DNA of 38,292 bases from a virus: positions 1-38,292 of the IMG/VR virus record IMGVR_UViG_3300025426_000065, one strand, 5' to 3'. Made by a program: the position numbers and the translations under genes. The notes below the pieces were generated by a model. That model had not been told where the DNA came from. It ran no database searches and was given only the letters and a program-made list of their open reading frames with translations. This document shows, piece after piece, positions 1 to 8,042 of this stretch; position 1 is the stretch's first letter, and each line of letters starts with the position of its first letter.

Positions 1-3000
1 ATACTAATCCTGTGTAATCTAATCCGCCCTCAGGCGGATTTACCAATGTACCTATATATTGTGCCTGTGTGGTTTTAATACCACTATTACTATTATTTGA
101 ACTTGGACTTTTAGGTGCTGATTTCTGTAGTTGTTCCAAAAATGATTTTGTAAATCCACTCACTGATTGACCACCAATACTTGTATTTGTATCGGTTGAT
201 CTTTCATCATACATTTCTGTGTTTGCAAAGAAATTTGATGACAATGCATTTTGTAATCTGTTCACCGGTGTTTCTAATCCTTGTCCGCCAATAAATTTAA
301 TTTGTAATTGGACATTGGCTATCATTGGTTGAACACCAATACCATCAGGATTTAAATCCCAATTATTATCTTCGTATGTTATGTTTAAATTTTCAATCAC
401 CACTTTCGAATGATAAAAATCACCGATTCTTAAAACGCAAATTGGTGGTGGGCCAAATGATGTATTTCTTGCTCCGATATCATTTGCTTCGGGATTTGTA
501 GATATTGGTACAGTATCACCAGGTCTCAAACATTGTTGTAAGAAAGTTAAACGACTGTTTAATCCTTCAGGTGTTGTTGAGTGAAACGCAGGATGAAAAT
601 ATTTTAATTTTTCCTTCAAAGATGTAAAAACAATCGGATCTGTTTCTTCAATCTTTTTGAAGTAATAAGATTCTTGTAATGTTTTTCCAATAATTTTTTT
701 GATTGTATCAATAGAAGGCTTATTAGCTTTTGGTGTTGAAGTGATTTTACGACCCTCAACTATACTTGTTTTTGGTAATGTACCAGGTTGAGTAGTTTGA
801 GAATTATTAGTAGTTTGTTTGATTTGGTCTGTTTCACTATAACTCCAATTAACTGACGCTTTTCTACAGCCATATGCTATAGGAGCGTATATTTTCAAGT
901 TAGTATTGTTAAAAATTCCATTTTTACAATCATAACCATTCAATGTACCATTTTGTCCGTCATTAATTGTTTTGAAAACAATTTTTCCTCCGTCCAAATT
1001 AGGGTAACCCAATTCTTCGAAACTTACAACTAAGTCATCAGCAGTATAAGTAACATCAGTTGATAATGGTGGTTTAGCAGTAATTAAACTATTCCATCTA
1101 TCATCAATACTGAAAGACGTTGCGGCAATTTCATTAATAATTTCACCAATTATTGAATGTGACCTTCTTATAGATAAAGCAAGATTGTAATCGTGTTCGG
1201 CTACTCTTGAAGTTGAGGTTTCAATTGTCATTGTTATTGTTTGACCTTTAACTGCTGCAGTTTGTAAATCAGTTTTTAATTGAGTCAACCCATCCTTGAA
1301 AGTATCAAAAGAACTTTCTGTATCTGTGAAAGCATTTTCTAAATCTGTTTGTTTCAATGAAATATTAGAAGTTAATCCACTAACATAACTTTTAAAATCA
1401 CCATTACCAACTAAAACATTAATATCATTAATGTTCTTATTAGTAGGAGTTGTTGAAATGGATGTCATAGCATCGCTCAAACTATTTTTTGCATTTTGTT
1501 GGAAACTATTGGCTTTTAATGTTGGATAAATGTCCCCATAATATTGGTTCGCAAGATAACCATTGTTATTCTTTTTTGATGGTATATCATTAGGGAAAGT
1601 TAAGAAATCAACTTTAATACTTTGTGTTTTTGTTGAAGGTGTTGGACTTACATTTGGTTGAGGTTGTGTTGTAGGTTGAATAGTTTGTGCTTTGTATTCA
1701 ATGATTGTTTTAGGATCACTTCCATTATTCAAATAATCTAATATTAATTTAATATCAGTATCATTCAAATTCGTGTATGTTCTAACTAAGGTATAGAAAT
1801 CCAAATCTTGACAACCAGCAAAATATGCGTTTATATAGTTGTCAGCTTCTTCGTCTGAACTAAAGTTTTTAAAATATTCTCTTACTAATAAGTTTAATAT
1901 ACTCGGATGATCCACAACTATTTTAAAAGATAAGGTTCCTGTTCTTTCTGTATATTGATAAGTATAAATCGGTTCAGGTCTTCCTACAAATGTATTTTTT
2001 TCCCATTGTGCGCTATTCTGATCGGTAACTTTCAAATCATATGGAGGAAACCACATAACTCTACCACCATTAGGACCTACTTCATCATAAGGTAAATCTT
2101 GTACAGTAAAACCAGGTATGTTAGATGTCTTCCAAGCTAAGTTTTCAATTGAAAACATATATTTTTTTGCATAAAAATCCCCTTTTCCTGGTGTTTTCTC
2201 AAAAATATTAGATGAACTTTGAAAACCTTTATTACCATCTGACATTGGAGCCATATTTAAGTTCCAAGTATTTGACATTACACTTGAATCGTATCTCCTA
2301 ACATTCGTTCTCCTATATGGAGTGGAAGTTGGTATGTATTTTTTTTGTGCAATATCAAATTTATTTGCTGCCAATGGCATTAAATTATCGAATGTATAAT
2401 AAGGTCTATCTTTTGTCCAAGTTCTACAATATTCAACACCCTTTAATTGACCATATTGGTCTGTATATTGAACCGCAGAACCTCTTGCCATAAACTTATC
2501 ACCATCTTGAAATATTCGACTGGTTTGGTCTATAGCATTCGCTACGTGTGCTCTTGCTGAACCACCTGTATTAGGTAATGTATTCAATAAATCTTGTGTT
2601 TGACCAAAAATAGAATTTTCAGGAAATTGATAGTTTGTTGATTCTGTTTGAGTGAAATTAGAAGCTTGTGCATTCCATTCATTATTATTAGCACCTAACT
2701 TATTTAATTTAGTTGAATTAATACTTAACCAAGTTAAATTACCTGCAACTCTACCTCCTTCAGACAAATTAGTATCAATTTGCATCAATCTAGTTTGAAT
2801 AGGGTCAAAAAATAAACTTAAATAATATGGACTTCTAACAGGTCTGTCGTTGAAATCACTCATAGCATAGTTAAGATTATTTCCTCTATCATCACCAATG
2901 TAAGCTGTTGATGGTGGATTTCCTAAACCTATTGCGGTTAATAATGATTTACCTAAATTTCCTGCGATATTCAAACCTCCTGTATTTGTTAGACCCATTG

Positions 3001-3856
3001 CTGTTGATGAATAATCAGGAGCATAAAAATTATATGAAAGATTATCTAATAGATATTGTTTTTGAGTGTCACCCAAATATTGGAAAAATAAATCCGATGG
3101 TTTTTGAGCAATTGCATTTGGGTTTCTCATTCCAAGTAAAGAACTTAAAACACTTGTAGCATCTTGAACGATATTTCCAATTGTTGTTGAAGGTCCGGCA
3201 CCATAAGGATTGTTAGGATCAGTTAAATAAACACCAGGTATTTTTGTTTCAAATGATTTATTACCTTCTAATACTTCTAAAAAATTAACAATATCGGTCT
3301 TAGCATTAGGGTCAACTGTGATTGATTTTTTTAACTTTACTAAAGGTTGTTTTCCACTTATTAAACTTGATGTTATTGACGAATTACTGTTTAACGCATC
3401 ACTTAAAGCACCATAACCATTTGCTGATGCTGCTATATTTTGTGAAACTCTTTGTTGAAAAGGACCTTGTGGATTATTTAAAATATTTGATACTGCAAAT
3501 TTATATAATGCTGATTCGTTTTTATATGAATCAGTTTGTTCAACAATTCCGATTAATGTATGTTCACTAGCTTGGAAGTATGGATATAATTGTAAATTAG
3601 CTGCTCTTGGTAATACTTCTAAATCCTTTTCATAATACTCAGAAGGTTTATACGTATTTATAGATTGACTTTGTTTTAATTCAGCTGCTTGACTGTAAGT
3701 AATAGTACCACCCGAAACATCAGCAGAATCAGATAATGAAGCAAACGCATAGTTGTTACTTGAAAAAGTCTGTGGACCGTTAGGTTGTTGTAATGTTCTA
3801 CCTATCAGAGCTTTTCTAAAATTGTTTGTTGAATCAAAATCTAAGTAACTTGGCAT
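1..3856 (-). CDS. Large baseplate/tail structural protein, C-terminus cut by window edge
   Basis: An open frame starts at ATG 3856 and runs without a stop to the window edge (1285 codons seen). The N-terminus reads MPSYLDFDSTNNFRKALIGR. Residues about 520-620 hold a GGRVMWFPPYDL segment and then a RTGTLSFKIVVDHPS segment, which I associate with large baseplate proteins of T4-like phages. Residues 747-900 look like a split OmpA-type peptidoglycan-binding domain (IKVDFLTFPND near 747, then AEHDYNLALSIRRS near 886). The last gene of the leftward tail cluster, it lies 35 nt after the tape-measure-like gene, and a TATTTATA element sits 13 nt upstream of its start. Probable role: baseplate or hub component contacting the cell wall. 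The family name is uncertain; the structural role is fairly sure from context. Confidence 0.7.
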   Translation of the reverse strand, partial: MPSYLDFDSTNNFRKALIGRTLQQPNGPQTFSSNNYAFASLSDSADVSGGTITYSQAAELKQSQSINTYKPSEYYEKDLEVLPRAANLQLYPYFQASEHTLIGIVEQTDSYKNESALYKFAVSNILNNPQGPFQQRVSQNIAASANGYGALSDALNSNSSITSSLISGKQPLVKLKKSITVDPNAKTDIVNFLEVLEGNKSFETKIPGVYLTDPNNPYGAGPSTTIGNIVQDATSVLSSLLGMRNPNAIAQKPSDLFFQYLGDTQKQYLLDNLSYNFYAPDYSSTAMGLTNTGGLNIAGNLGKSLLTAIGLGNPPSTAYIGDDRGNNLNYAMSDFNDRPVRSPYYLSLFFDPIQTRLMQIDTNLSEGGRVAGNLTWLSINSTKLNKLGANNNEWNAQASNFTQTESTNYQFPENSIFGQTQDLLNTLPNTGGSARAHVANAIDQTSRIFQDGDKFMARGSAVQYTDQYGQLKGVEYCRTWTKDRPYYTFDNLMPLAANKFDIAQKKYIPTSTPYRRTNVRRYDSSVMSNTWNLNMAPMSDGNKGFQSSSNIFEKTPGKGDFYAKKYMFSIENLAWKTSNIPGFTVQDLPYDEVGPNGGRVMWFPPYDLKVTDQNSAQWEKNTFVGRPEPIYTYQYTERTGTLSFKIVVDHPSILNLLVREYFKNFSSDEEADNYINAYFAGCQDLDFYTLVRTYTNLNDTDIKLILDYLNNGSDPKTIIEYKAQTIQPTTQPQPNVSPTPSTKTQSIKVDFLTFPNDIPSKKNNNGYLANQYYGDIYPTLKANSFQQNAKNSLSDAMTSISTTPTNKNINDINVLVGNGDFKSYVSGLTSNISLKQTDLENAFTDTESSFDTFKDGLTQLKTDLQTAAVKGQTITMTIETSTSRVAEHDYNLALSIRRSHSIIGEIINEIAATSFSIDDRWNSLITAKPPLSTDVTYTADDLVVSFEELGYPNLDGGKIVFKTINDGQNGTLNGYDCKNGIFNNTNLKIYAPIAYGCRKASVNWSYSETDQIKQTTNNSQTTQPGTLPKTSIVEGRKITSTPKANKPSIDTIKKIIGKTLQESYYFKKIEETDPIVFTSLKEKLKYFHPAFHSTTPEGLNSRLTFLQQCLRPGDTVPISTNPEANDIGARNTSFGPPPICVLRIGDFYHSKVVIENLNITYEDNNWDLNPDGIGVQPMIANVQLQIKFIGGQGLETPVNRLQNALSSNFFANTEMYDERSTDTNTSIGGQSVSGFTKSFLEQLQKSAPKSPSSNNSNSGIKTTQAQYIGTLVNPPEGGLDYTGLV

Positions 3857-3869
3857 TATTTCTCTTTTC

Positions 3870-3877
3870 TATAAATA
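3870..3877 (-). promoter_or_regulatory. Candidate late promoter element TATTTATA
   Basis: Reads ATCTATTTATAGA on the minus strand, 13 nt before the baseplate gene start at 3856. Confidence 0.45.
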
Positions 3878-3891
3878 GATTATATTGTATT

Positions 3892-5826
3892 TTATTTTTG
3901 TATAGTATAATCTCTACCACTTTGTTTAGCTTGTAGTGCTTGTTGTATTTTTGTATCAAAGTGAGCATTAACATTCGGGTCATTAATAACTAAATTACCC
4001 ACCGAACCTGGAGGAAAAGAAAGACCTGTAAAATTATGGGTAACAGTTAAATTACCTGTAACATTTTGTACAAAATTTCCTACCTTTTCAGATACTTTAC
4101 TTCCTATGTTCGAGATACCTGTTTCAGCTTTGGATATTATAGGAGATAATATTGATTTTGTTTTATCATATACAGCACCAACACCCTTTTTGAAACTATC
4201 CATAGCTTGATTATTAATACCCATTTGTTTACCAACTTCATCTAACATAGCATCGCTAGCTCCCTTAAATGCTTCCATCGATGCATTAATATCTTTTTTG
4301 AATGCTTCGCTCTGCATAACTTGACCTAATGATTTACCTTTGTTTTCAGGATTTGTATTAGCATTGTATAATGCAGTAGACAACGCACTCATTGCTTCTT
4401 GTAGTTTATTAGAACTTTCACTATTATATGCTCTTGCACCTATCCTTAATGCTATACTATTAACAGTATTCATTATATTTGTTGTGGCAGTATATTGAGA
4501 TCTGGCTATATCAATCGGATTTTGTGCAGCCATTTTTTCTTGTAGTTTTTGGAATTCACCTATACTACCTCCCATTTCTTCTATTGAATGGAATCCTTCC
4601 TCCATACCCATTTTTTTAGCGATATCCTCAGGTATGTCAAAACCAACTTTACCACCTTTTAATGTTGCTAAATTTGCAACAAACTCCTTTTGGTCAGGTT
4701 TTATACTTGGAAACATATCTATTTTGGACATTATTTCAAATTTGTTTGCTGCCCTAACAGCCATATTTGTCAATTCCCCTGTTGACATACCTAAAGCTTT
4801 GGCCATTTCATTTGCTCTTCTTAAATTAGCACCAGACACTTCAAATCTACCTTGTTCTGTATTAAATGTGGCTAAACTTTTAGCAGCTCCTATTAAACTA
4901 TCTTGTAAACCGTCAACATTATTTGTTGCATCATACATTAATTTTATTGGGTCACCAAAATCACCAAATGCACCACCTAAAGCTTGTAAATTAGCAGTCA
5001 TATCAATTGCTTTAGCAGGGTCAAATAAATCATTAGCAATATTCAAAGTTTTATCAATAGAAATACCTAATGATTGAGCTTGTTGAACCATTCTGCCTAA
5101 ACCTTCAATGCCGTTTTTAAACCCGTATGAATTTAGTTTATCTAAGTTTGTTACTAATGTATCTGTTACCTTTTTGGCATTAAGGCCCATTCCAATAGAT
5201 GACTTTCCAATATCATCAACCGATTTGGCTGCATCTGCTAAACCCAAGCCAACACTTCTAAATTTCTCTACATTTTCTAATAAAAATGTGTTTGATTTAG
5301 TATATGCAGCTGATGCTTCTAATCCTTCAGCTATGGTTTGTTTTCCAACTAAAGCAAGTTTTCCACTTGCTTCTGTAAGACTTCTAACACCATCAATGGT
5401 GTTTTTCATTGTTACTCCGTAATTGGCAACTTCAGAACCGATGAAACCAATTTGTTTTCGCATACCGTCAGCTAACTCACCATACGCTGAGCCTTGACCT
5501 TCTAAATTAGTACGCATCTCTGCGTCCATTTGTGCAATTGTTTGAATTACCTTTGTAGCTCCACCAGTTAAATCACCAATTAAACCAGGTATGTTGAAAC
5601 TTGACAATCTATCAACAATTTTGTCCACAGTGTTTTCAACATCATTCAAACCAATTCTATATTTTTCGGTATCTAATTGATCTACAAGAGGAGCAGTTAC
5701 TAAACTAACTGTTTTCTCAAGAGCTGAAGAATTGGTATTAAATTTTGTTTGAAGTTCACGAAATTTACCATCGATATAATCTTTCGTACCAGGTGATACA
5801 TCATCGGGTTTATTTTGGAGTAACAT
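3892..5826 (-). CDS. Probable tail tape measure protein (T4 gp29-like position)
   Basis: 644 residues, largely alpha-helical by composition, rich in Ala, Gly, Lys and Asn, with long stretches lacking Pro. Segments such as GLIGDLTGGATKVIQTIAQM (about residues 61-80) and the repeated small-residue helices are typical of tape measure proteins. The C-terminal 60 residues change character (LTVTHNFTGLSFPPGSVGNL), suggesting a small beta domain that could bind the baseplate hub. Length is close to T4 gp29 (590), so a tail of roughly T4 size is expected. It follows the gp26-like/chaperone gene and precedes the baseplate gene, the usual place for a tape measure. No enzyme motif was seen. An alternative is another elongated baseplate hub protein. 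Confidence 0.6.
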   Translation of the reverse strand: MLLQNKPDDVSPGTKDYIDGKFRELQTKFNTNSSALEKTVSLVTAPLVDQLDTEKYRIGLNDVENTVDKIVDRLSSFNIPGLIGDLTGGATKVIQTIAQMDAEMRTNLEGQGSAYGELADGMRKQIGFIGSEVANYGVTMKNTIDGVRSLTEASGKLALVGKQTIAEGLEASAAYTKSNTFLLENVEKFRSVGLGLADAAKSVDDIGKSSIGMGLNAKKVTDTLVTNLDKLNSYGFKNGIEGLGRMVQQAQSLGISIDKTLNIANDLFDPAKAIDMTANLQALGGAFGDFGDPIKLMYDATNNVDGLQDSLIGAAKSLATFNTEQGRFEVSGANLRRANEMAKALGMSTGELTNMAVRAANKFEIMSKIDMFPSIKPDQKEFVANLATLKGGKVGFDIPEDIAKKMGMEEGFHSIEEMGGSIGEFQKLQEKMAAQNPIDIARSQYTATTNIMNTVNSIALRIGARAYNSESSNKLQEAMSALSTALYNANTNPENKGKSLGQVMQSEAFKKDINASMEAFKGASDAMLDEVGKQMGINNQAMDSFKKGVGAVYDKTKSILSPIISKAETGISNIGSKVSEKVGNFVQNVTGNLTVTHNFTGLSFPPGSVGNLVINDPNVNAHFDTKIQQALQAKQSGRDYTIQK

Positions 5827-5845
5827 ATATTAATCTATTATTTAT

Positions 5846-5853
5846 AATAAATA
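5846..5853 (-). promoter_or_regulatory. Candidate late promoter element TATTTATT
   Basis: Reads GCTATTTATTATAAATAATAG on the minus strand, 19 nt before the tape-measure start at 5826. It partly overlaps an AT-rich inverted repeat and lies just past the stop of the frameshift extension (5856-5858). Confidence 0.4.
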
Positions 5854-5855
5854 GC

Positions 5856-6005
5856 TTATTCATTATTTTCTAATAAAAGGCCAACAATGTTATTTTTCTC
5901 GTGTATAGGTAAATTAAGAATTTCATTATATGAAAAACCATTCCTTAATAAAAATAACGTAGTTTGTATTTGATTTTTTTTATATTCCGTAGAAGGGACG
6001 AAAAA
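5856..6005 (-). CDS. Candidate frameshift extension of the gp26-like/tail chaperone gene
   Basis: After the last 20 nt of the 251-residue gene, the +1/-2 frame stays open for about 47 codons to TAA at 5858-5856. It reads STEYKKNQIQTTLFLLRNG and then FSYNEILNLPIHEKNNIVGLL. This frame has no ATG; it opens after TAG at about 6026-6024, and only TTG codons are available. The upstream frame crosses a TTTTTTC run (minus strand, 6006-6000) where a TTT codon in the P site can re-pair after a -2 or +1 slip. The fusion would be about 292 residues. Position between tail tube and tape measure matches lambda G/GT-type tail assembly chaperones, which use programmed frameshifts. What is seen: the overlapping open frame and slippery run. 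What is inferred: actual frameshifting. Independent translation from TTG is possible but less attractive. Confidence 0.5.
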   Translation of the reverse strand, partial: FFVPSTEYKKNQIQTTLFLLRNGFSYNEILNLPIHEKNNIVGLLLENNE

Positions 6006-6735
6006 AGTCAACCCCAAAATCCACTAAAACTGGGATTTTTTCTCCTGATGGGGCTGTTACTTCAACAATTAAATCTAAACCTGGTTTATTTTCATTCACG
6101 AATCTTCGAATGGCTTGTGAATCTTTAATTGGCATATTCTGAATAAAAGTATAAATCGCCATTGGGTCTCTATTTCCTTCAATTGATTTAATTAACATTT
6201 CCAATCTTTTGGTGTTAATTGGTGGTACAGCCACAGAGGAGTCATTTTTGATTTTATCTAAATCACTCAATTGTTTTTTGTTCAAAAATTTAAAAGTTAT
6301 ATTTTTTTCACTAACAGGAAGGAAGAATTCATACTCACCATTAGCATCTGCAATTAAATTGAAATCTTTGGTTTTCATTACCGATAAATCTATAGTAGCT
6401 AAAAATTCTTTGTTTGTTATAGGATCATTTAATTTAATTGTATATTCACTACCAAAAGCAGTATTTCTTAAGAATACTAATATTGCTTGTATGTCTTCAT
6501 CTACTATTTCATCAATTGAAATGTCTTTATCAAGTATTTTTCTTTTCAATAATTCATCAACAATTGAATTATTATCTGATTGAGATAAATTTGGTGATTG
6601 TAAAATATTTTCATCTGCTGCAGTTAAATAAGCAACTCTTAAACTTTTTTTATTATTTTTATAATAAATTCCTTGTGAGGGTAATGGGACTACGTCATAT
6701 TGAATCGTAGGATCCACTCTAAATGTTTCTTCCAT
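5980..6735 (-). CDS. gp26-like (T4_baseplate family) protein, probable tail assembly chaperone
   Basis: 251 residues. The pattern PLPSQGIYYKNN followed by VAYLTAADENILQSPNL (about residues 17-50), then DIQAILVFLRNTAFGSEY (about 82-99), is the signature I know from the T4 gp26-like PF12322 family, whose members help assemble the baseplate hub. Here the gene sits between the tail tube and tape measure and has an overlapping out-of-frame extension, so the chaperone role (binding the tape measure before tube polymerisation) is the better guess. The gene follows a strong terminator (6782-6817); no clear TATTTATA element precedes it, only TTATATAAATTGA 8-20 nt upstream. The protein ends RPFYGI just after the candidate slip site. 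Confidence 0.65.
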   Translation of the reverse strand: MEETFRVDPTIQYDVVPLPSQGIYYKNNKKSLRVAYLTAADENILQSPNLSQSDNNSIVDELLKRKILDKDISIDEIVDEDIQAILVFLRNTAFGSEYTIKLNDPITNKEFLATIDLSVMKTKDFNLIADANGEYEFFLPVSEKNITFKFLNKKQLSDLDKIKNDSSVAVPPINTKRLEMLIKSIEGNRDPMAIYTFIQNMPIKDSQAIRRFVNENKPGLDLIVEVTAPSGEKIPVLVDFGVDFFRPFYGI

Positions 6736-6781
6736 AGTATCAATTTATATAATAACTATGGTAAAGTAAAGTTTTTTAAAT

Positions 6782-6817
6782 AAAAAAACCGATACCCACA
6801 AAATAGGATACCGGTTT
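6782..6817 (-). terminator. Rho-independent terminator after tail tube gene
   Basis: In the minus-strand RNA a 12-bp stem (AAACCGGUAUCC with GGGUAUCGGUUU, two G-U pairs) closes an 8-nt loop and is followed by a U-rich tract. On the plus strand the same stem has two A-C mismatches, so it works leftward. It lies 22 nt after the tail tube stop and probably caps a very abundant tube mRNA. Confidence 0.8.
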
Positions 6818-6838
6818 AATTTTAAATTTAAATTTGTA

Positions 6839-7327
6839 TTAATATACTAAAATACATCTATCAGGACGTAAAGTAACGTCGATATCTGCAATTTCATCTC
6901 TAGAGTAATCTAATTGACCAAAGTTGATGTCTTGCAAAAATGTACCTTGTAATGTCCATTTTTCAATAACAACACCTGTTGGATCAAGCATCTCCAAATC
7001 AATATCTTTTTTATAACCAGCAGCATAACCCATTCTACCAGTTACTGATTCTGCGTGTAAACGGAACCATTCCATTAATGCTTGAGCAGCTGAAGGTCCA
7101 ATTGGATCTCTAAACTTCACTTTCATAGTATCCCAAACGAATCTACCAGCAACATAAGTTGAAGTATTAAGGAATTGTATTTCAGTTGAGTTTATTTTAG
7201 CACTAGGTCTTTGTGAACTAGATACATACCACTCATTTATACCCATTGATGAAGGAAATCTTAGGATAAATCTATTCTGTCTTTTCGGTTCATATGGAAC
7301 CGGCATCTTCATTAGTAAATCTGCCAT
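6839..7327 (-). CDS. Tail tube protein (T4 gp19-like)
   Basis: 162 residues, almost the same length as T4 gp19 (163). The beginning MADLLMKMPVPYEPKRQNRF and the later WDTMKVKFRDPIGPSAAQAL, then GYKKDIDLEMLDPTGVVIEKW and a closing DIDVTLRPDRCILVY, follow the tail-tube family plan of a small beta-barrel that stacks in hexameric rings around the tape measure. The sheath gene lies upstream, separated by an antisense HNH gene and a gene-poor stretch. A TATTTATA element 42 nt upstream and a strong terminator downstream suggest a monocistronic late transcript of high abundance. Confidence 0.85.
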   Translation of the reverse strand: MADLLMKMPVPYEPKRQNRFILRFPSSMGINEWYVSSSQRPSAKINSTEIQFLNTSTYVAGRFVWDTMKVKFRDPIGPSAAQALMEWFRLHAESVTGRMGYAAGYKKDIDLEMLDPTGVVIEKWTLQGTFLQDINFGQLDYSRDEIADIDVTLRPDRCILVY

Positions 7328-7369
7328 ATTGTTTTATATTAATTGTTTTTGTTTAATTATCTTGTTTAT

Positions 7370-7377
7370 TATAAATA
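7370..7377 (-). promoter_or_regulatory. Candidate late promoter element TATTTATA
   Basis: Reads GAAGATATTTATAATAAAC on the minus strand, 42 nt before the tail tube start at 7327; the longest leader in the set along with the sheath gene. Confidence 0.5.
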
Positions 7378-7552
7378 TCTTCGTTTTAAAAAAATATTTT
7401 TTCCATTTTACTTGACTTTATCAATTATTTTCCGTAGTTTTTTACTAGAACCAGTTTTAAATACTTTTTAATCAATAATATTAATTATCTCTATTATAAT
7501 TAAATACTTTAAATTTCTAATTAATTAATTAATACCTCAAATAAATCTATAA

Positions 7553-7569
7553 TATACTAGTCTAGTATA
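7553..7569. repeat. 17-bp perfect palindrome TATACTAG-T-CTAGTATA
   Basis: Two 8-bp arms around a single T, about 80 bp before the HNH start. Could be an operator or a cleavage/recognition site; no T-tract of a terminator follows directly. Confidence 0.5.
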
Positions 7570-7596
7570 CTGGGTATCATTTTTTTTTCTTATATT

Positions 7597-7625
7597 TGTT
7601 CCACAAATCACAATAATGTTCCACA
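7597..7625. repeat. Two direct repeats TGTTCCACA
   Basis: Copies at 7597-7605 and 7617-7625, 20 bp start to start, about two helical turns, just before the HNH gene. Possible binding sites for a regulator. Confidence 0.35.
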
Positions 7626-7631
7626 TTAACA

Positions 7632-7639
7632 TATTTATT
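7632..7639 (+). promoter_or_regulatory. Candidate late promoter element TATTTATT
   Basis: Reads ACATATTTATTTAAAAATAG, 12 nt before the HNH start at 7652. Confidence 0.4.
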
Positions 7640-7651
7640 TAAAAATAGATT

Positions 7652-7990
7652 ATGAGAATAAGAAACCCTAAAGGCATTTATAAATTAACATGTAGCAAAT
7701 GTGATAAACCAATTGAAAATGAGTTAGTTGGGAGACAAAGATATTGTAGAAAATGTAAAGCAGAGAATACAAAACTACATAGAAAAAATTATAGTGAACT
7801 GTCAGAAGAAGAGAAAATGAAATCGAATGCCAGAGCTTACTTACATGTCTATGTAAAAAGGGGAAAATTAACCAAACTTCCTTGTAGTATTTGTGGTGAT
7901 GAAAAAAGTGAAGCCCATCATACCGATTATAATAAACCAATTGATGTTATATGGTATTGTAGAAAATGTCATATGGAACAACACAAATAA
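7652..7990 (+). CDS. Small HNH endonuclease (probable homing endonuclease)
   Basis: 112 residues. An N-terminal zinc knuckle (C14, C17, C32, C35) is followed by the HNH core: C78-x2-C81, then EAHHTDYNKPIDVIWYCRKC (H89/H90, N94, C103, C106) and H107. This is the compact HNH plan seen in many phage free-standing homing endonucleases, which nick or cut a DNA target and spread by recombination. It is antisense to the tail genes around it and separates sheath from tube, two genes normally adjacent in T4-like phages, so it is probably an insertion. It shares a bidirectional terminator with the sheath gene. Confidence 0.85.
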   Translation: MRIRNPKGIYKLTCSKCDKPIENELVGRQRYCRKCKAENTKLHRKNYSELSEEEKMKSNARAYLHVYVKRGKLTKLPCSICGDEKSEAHHTDYNKPIDVIWYCRKCHMEQHK

Positions 7991-7991
7991 A

Positions 7992-8019
7992 AAAAGGGGA
8001 TGTTTTAACACCCCCTTTT
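7992..8019. terminator. Bidirectional terminator between HNH and sheath genes
   Basis: Arms AAAAGGGGATGTT and AACACCCCCTTTT pair over 13 positions around a tiny TT loop. The one A-C mismatch on the plus strand becomes a G-U pair in the minus-strand RNA. A-rich and T-rich flanks serve both directions. It ends the convergent HNH (+) and sheath (-) transcripts. Confidence 0.85.
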
Positions 8020-8042
8020 ATTCTTTTTAATATTCTTCCAAA

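Larger units (their letters stand above)
7328..7651. other. Gene-poor AT-rich region between tail tube and HNH gene
   Basis: No credible gene in these 324 bases. It holds the tube promoter element (7370-7377), a palindrome (7553-7569), two direct copies of TGTTCCACA (7597-7605 and 7617-7625), a run of nine T near 7580, a TATATTTG at 7591-7598 that fits the Bacteroidota -7 motif TAnnTTTG but lacks an obvious TTG 19-21 nt upstream, and a TATTTATT element before the HNH start. Confidence 0.6.

Noticed and set aside
2908-3570. Leu/His-rich plus-strand open frames inside the baseplate gene
   Set aside because: Low-complexity antisense translations of the baseplate gene.
4634-5422. Two plus-strand open frames inside the tape measure gene
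   Set aside because: They are antisense shadows with unlikely Pro/Phe/Ser-rich composition and no promoter or start signal.
7668-7940. Minus-strand open frame across the HNH gene
   Set aside because: Composition (Tyr/His/Phe-rich) is not protein-like, and the HNH zinc motifs on the other strand are clear.
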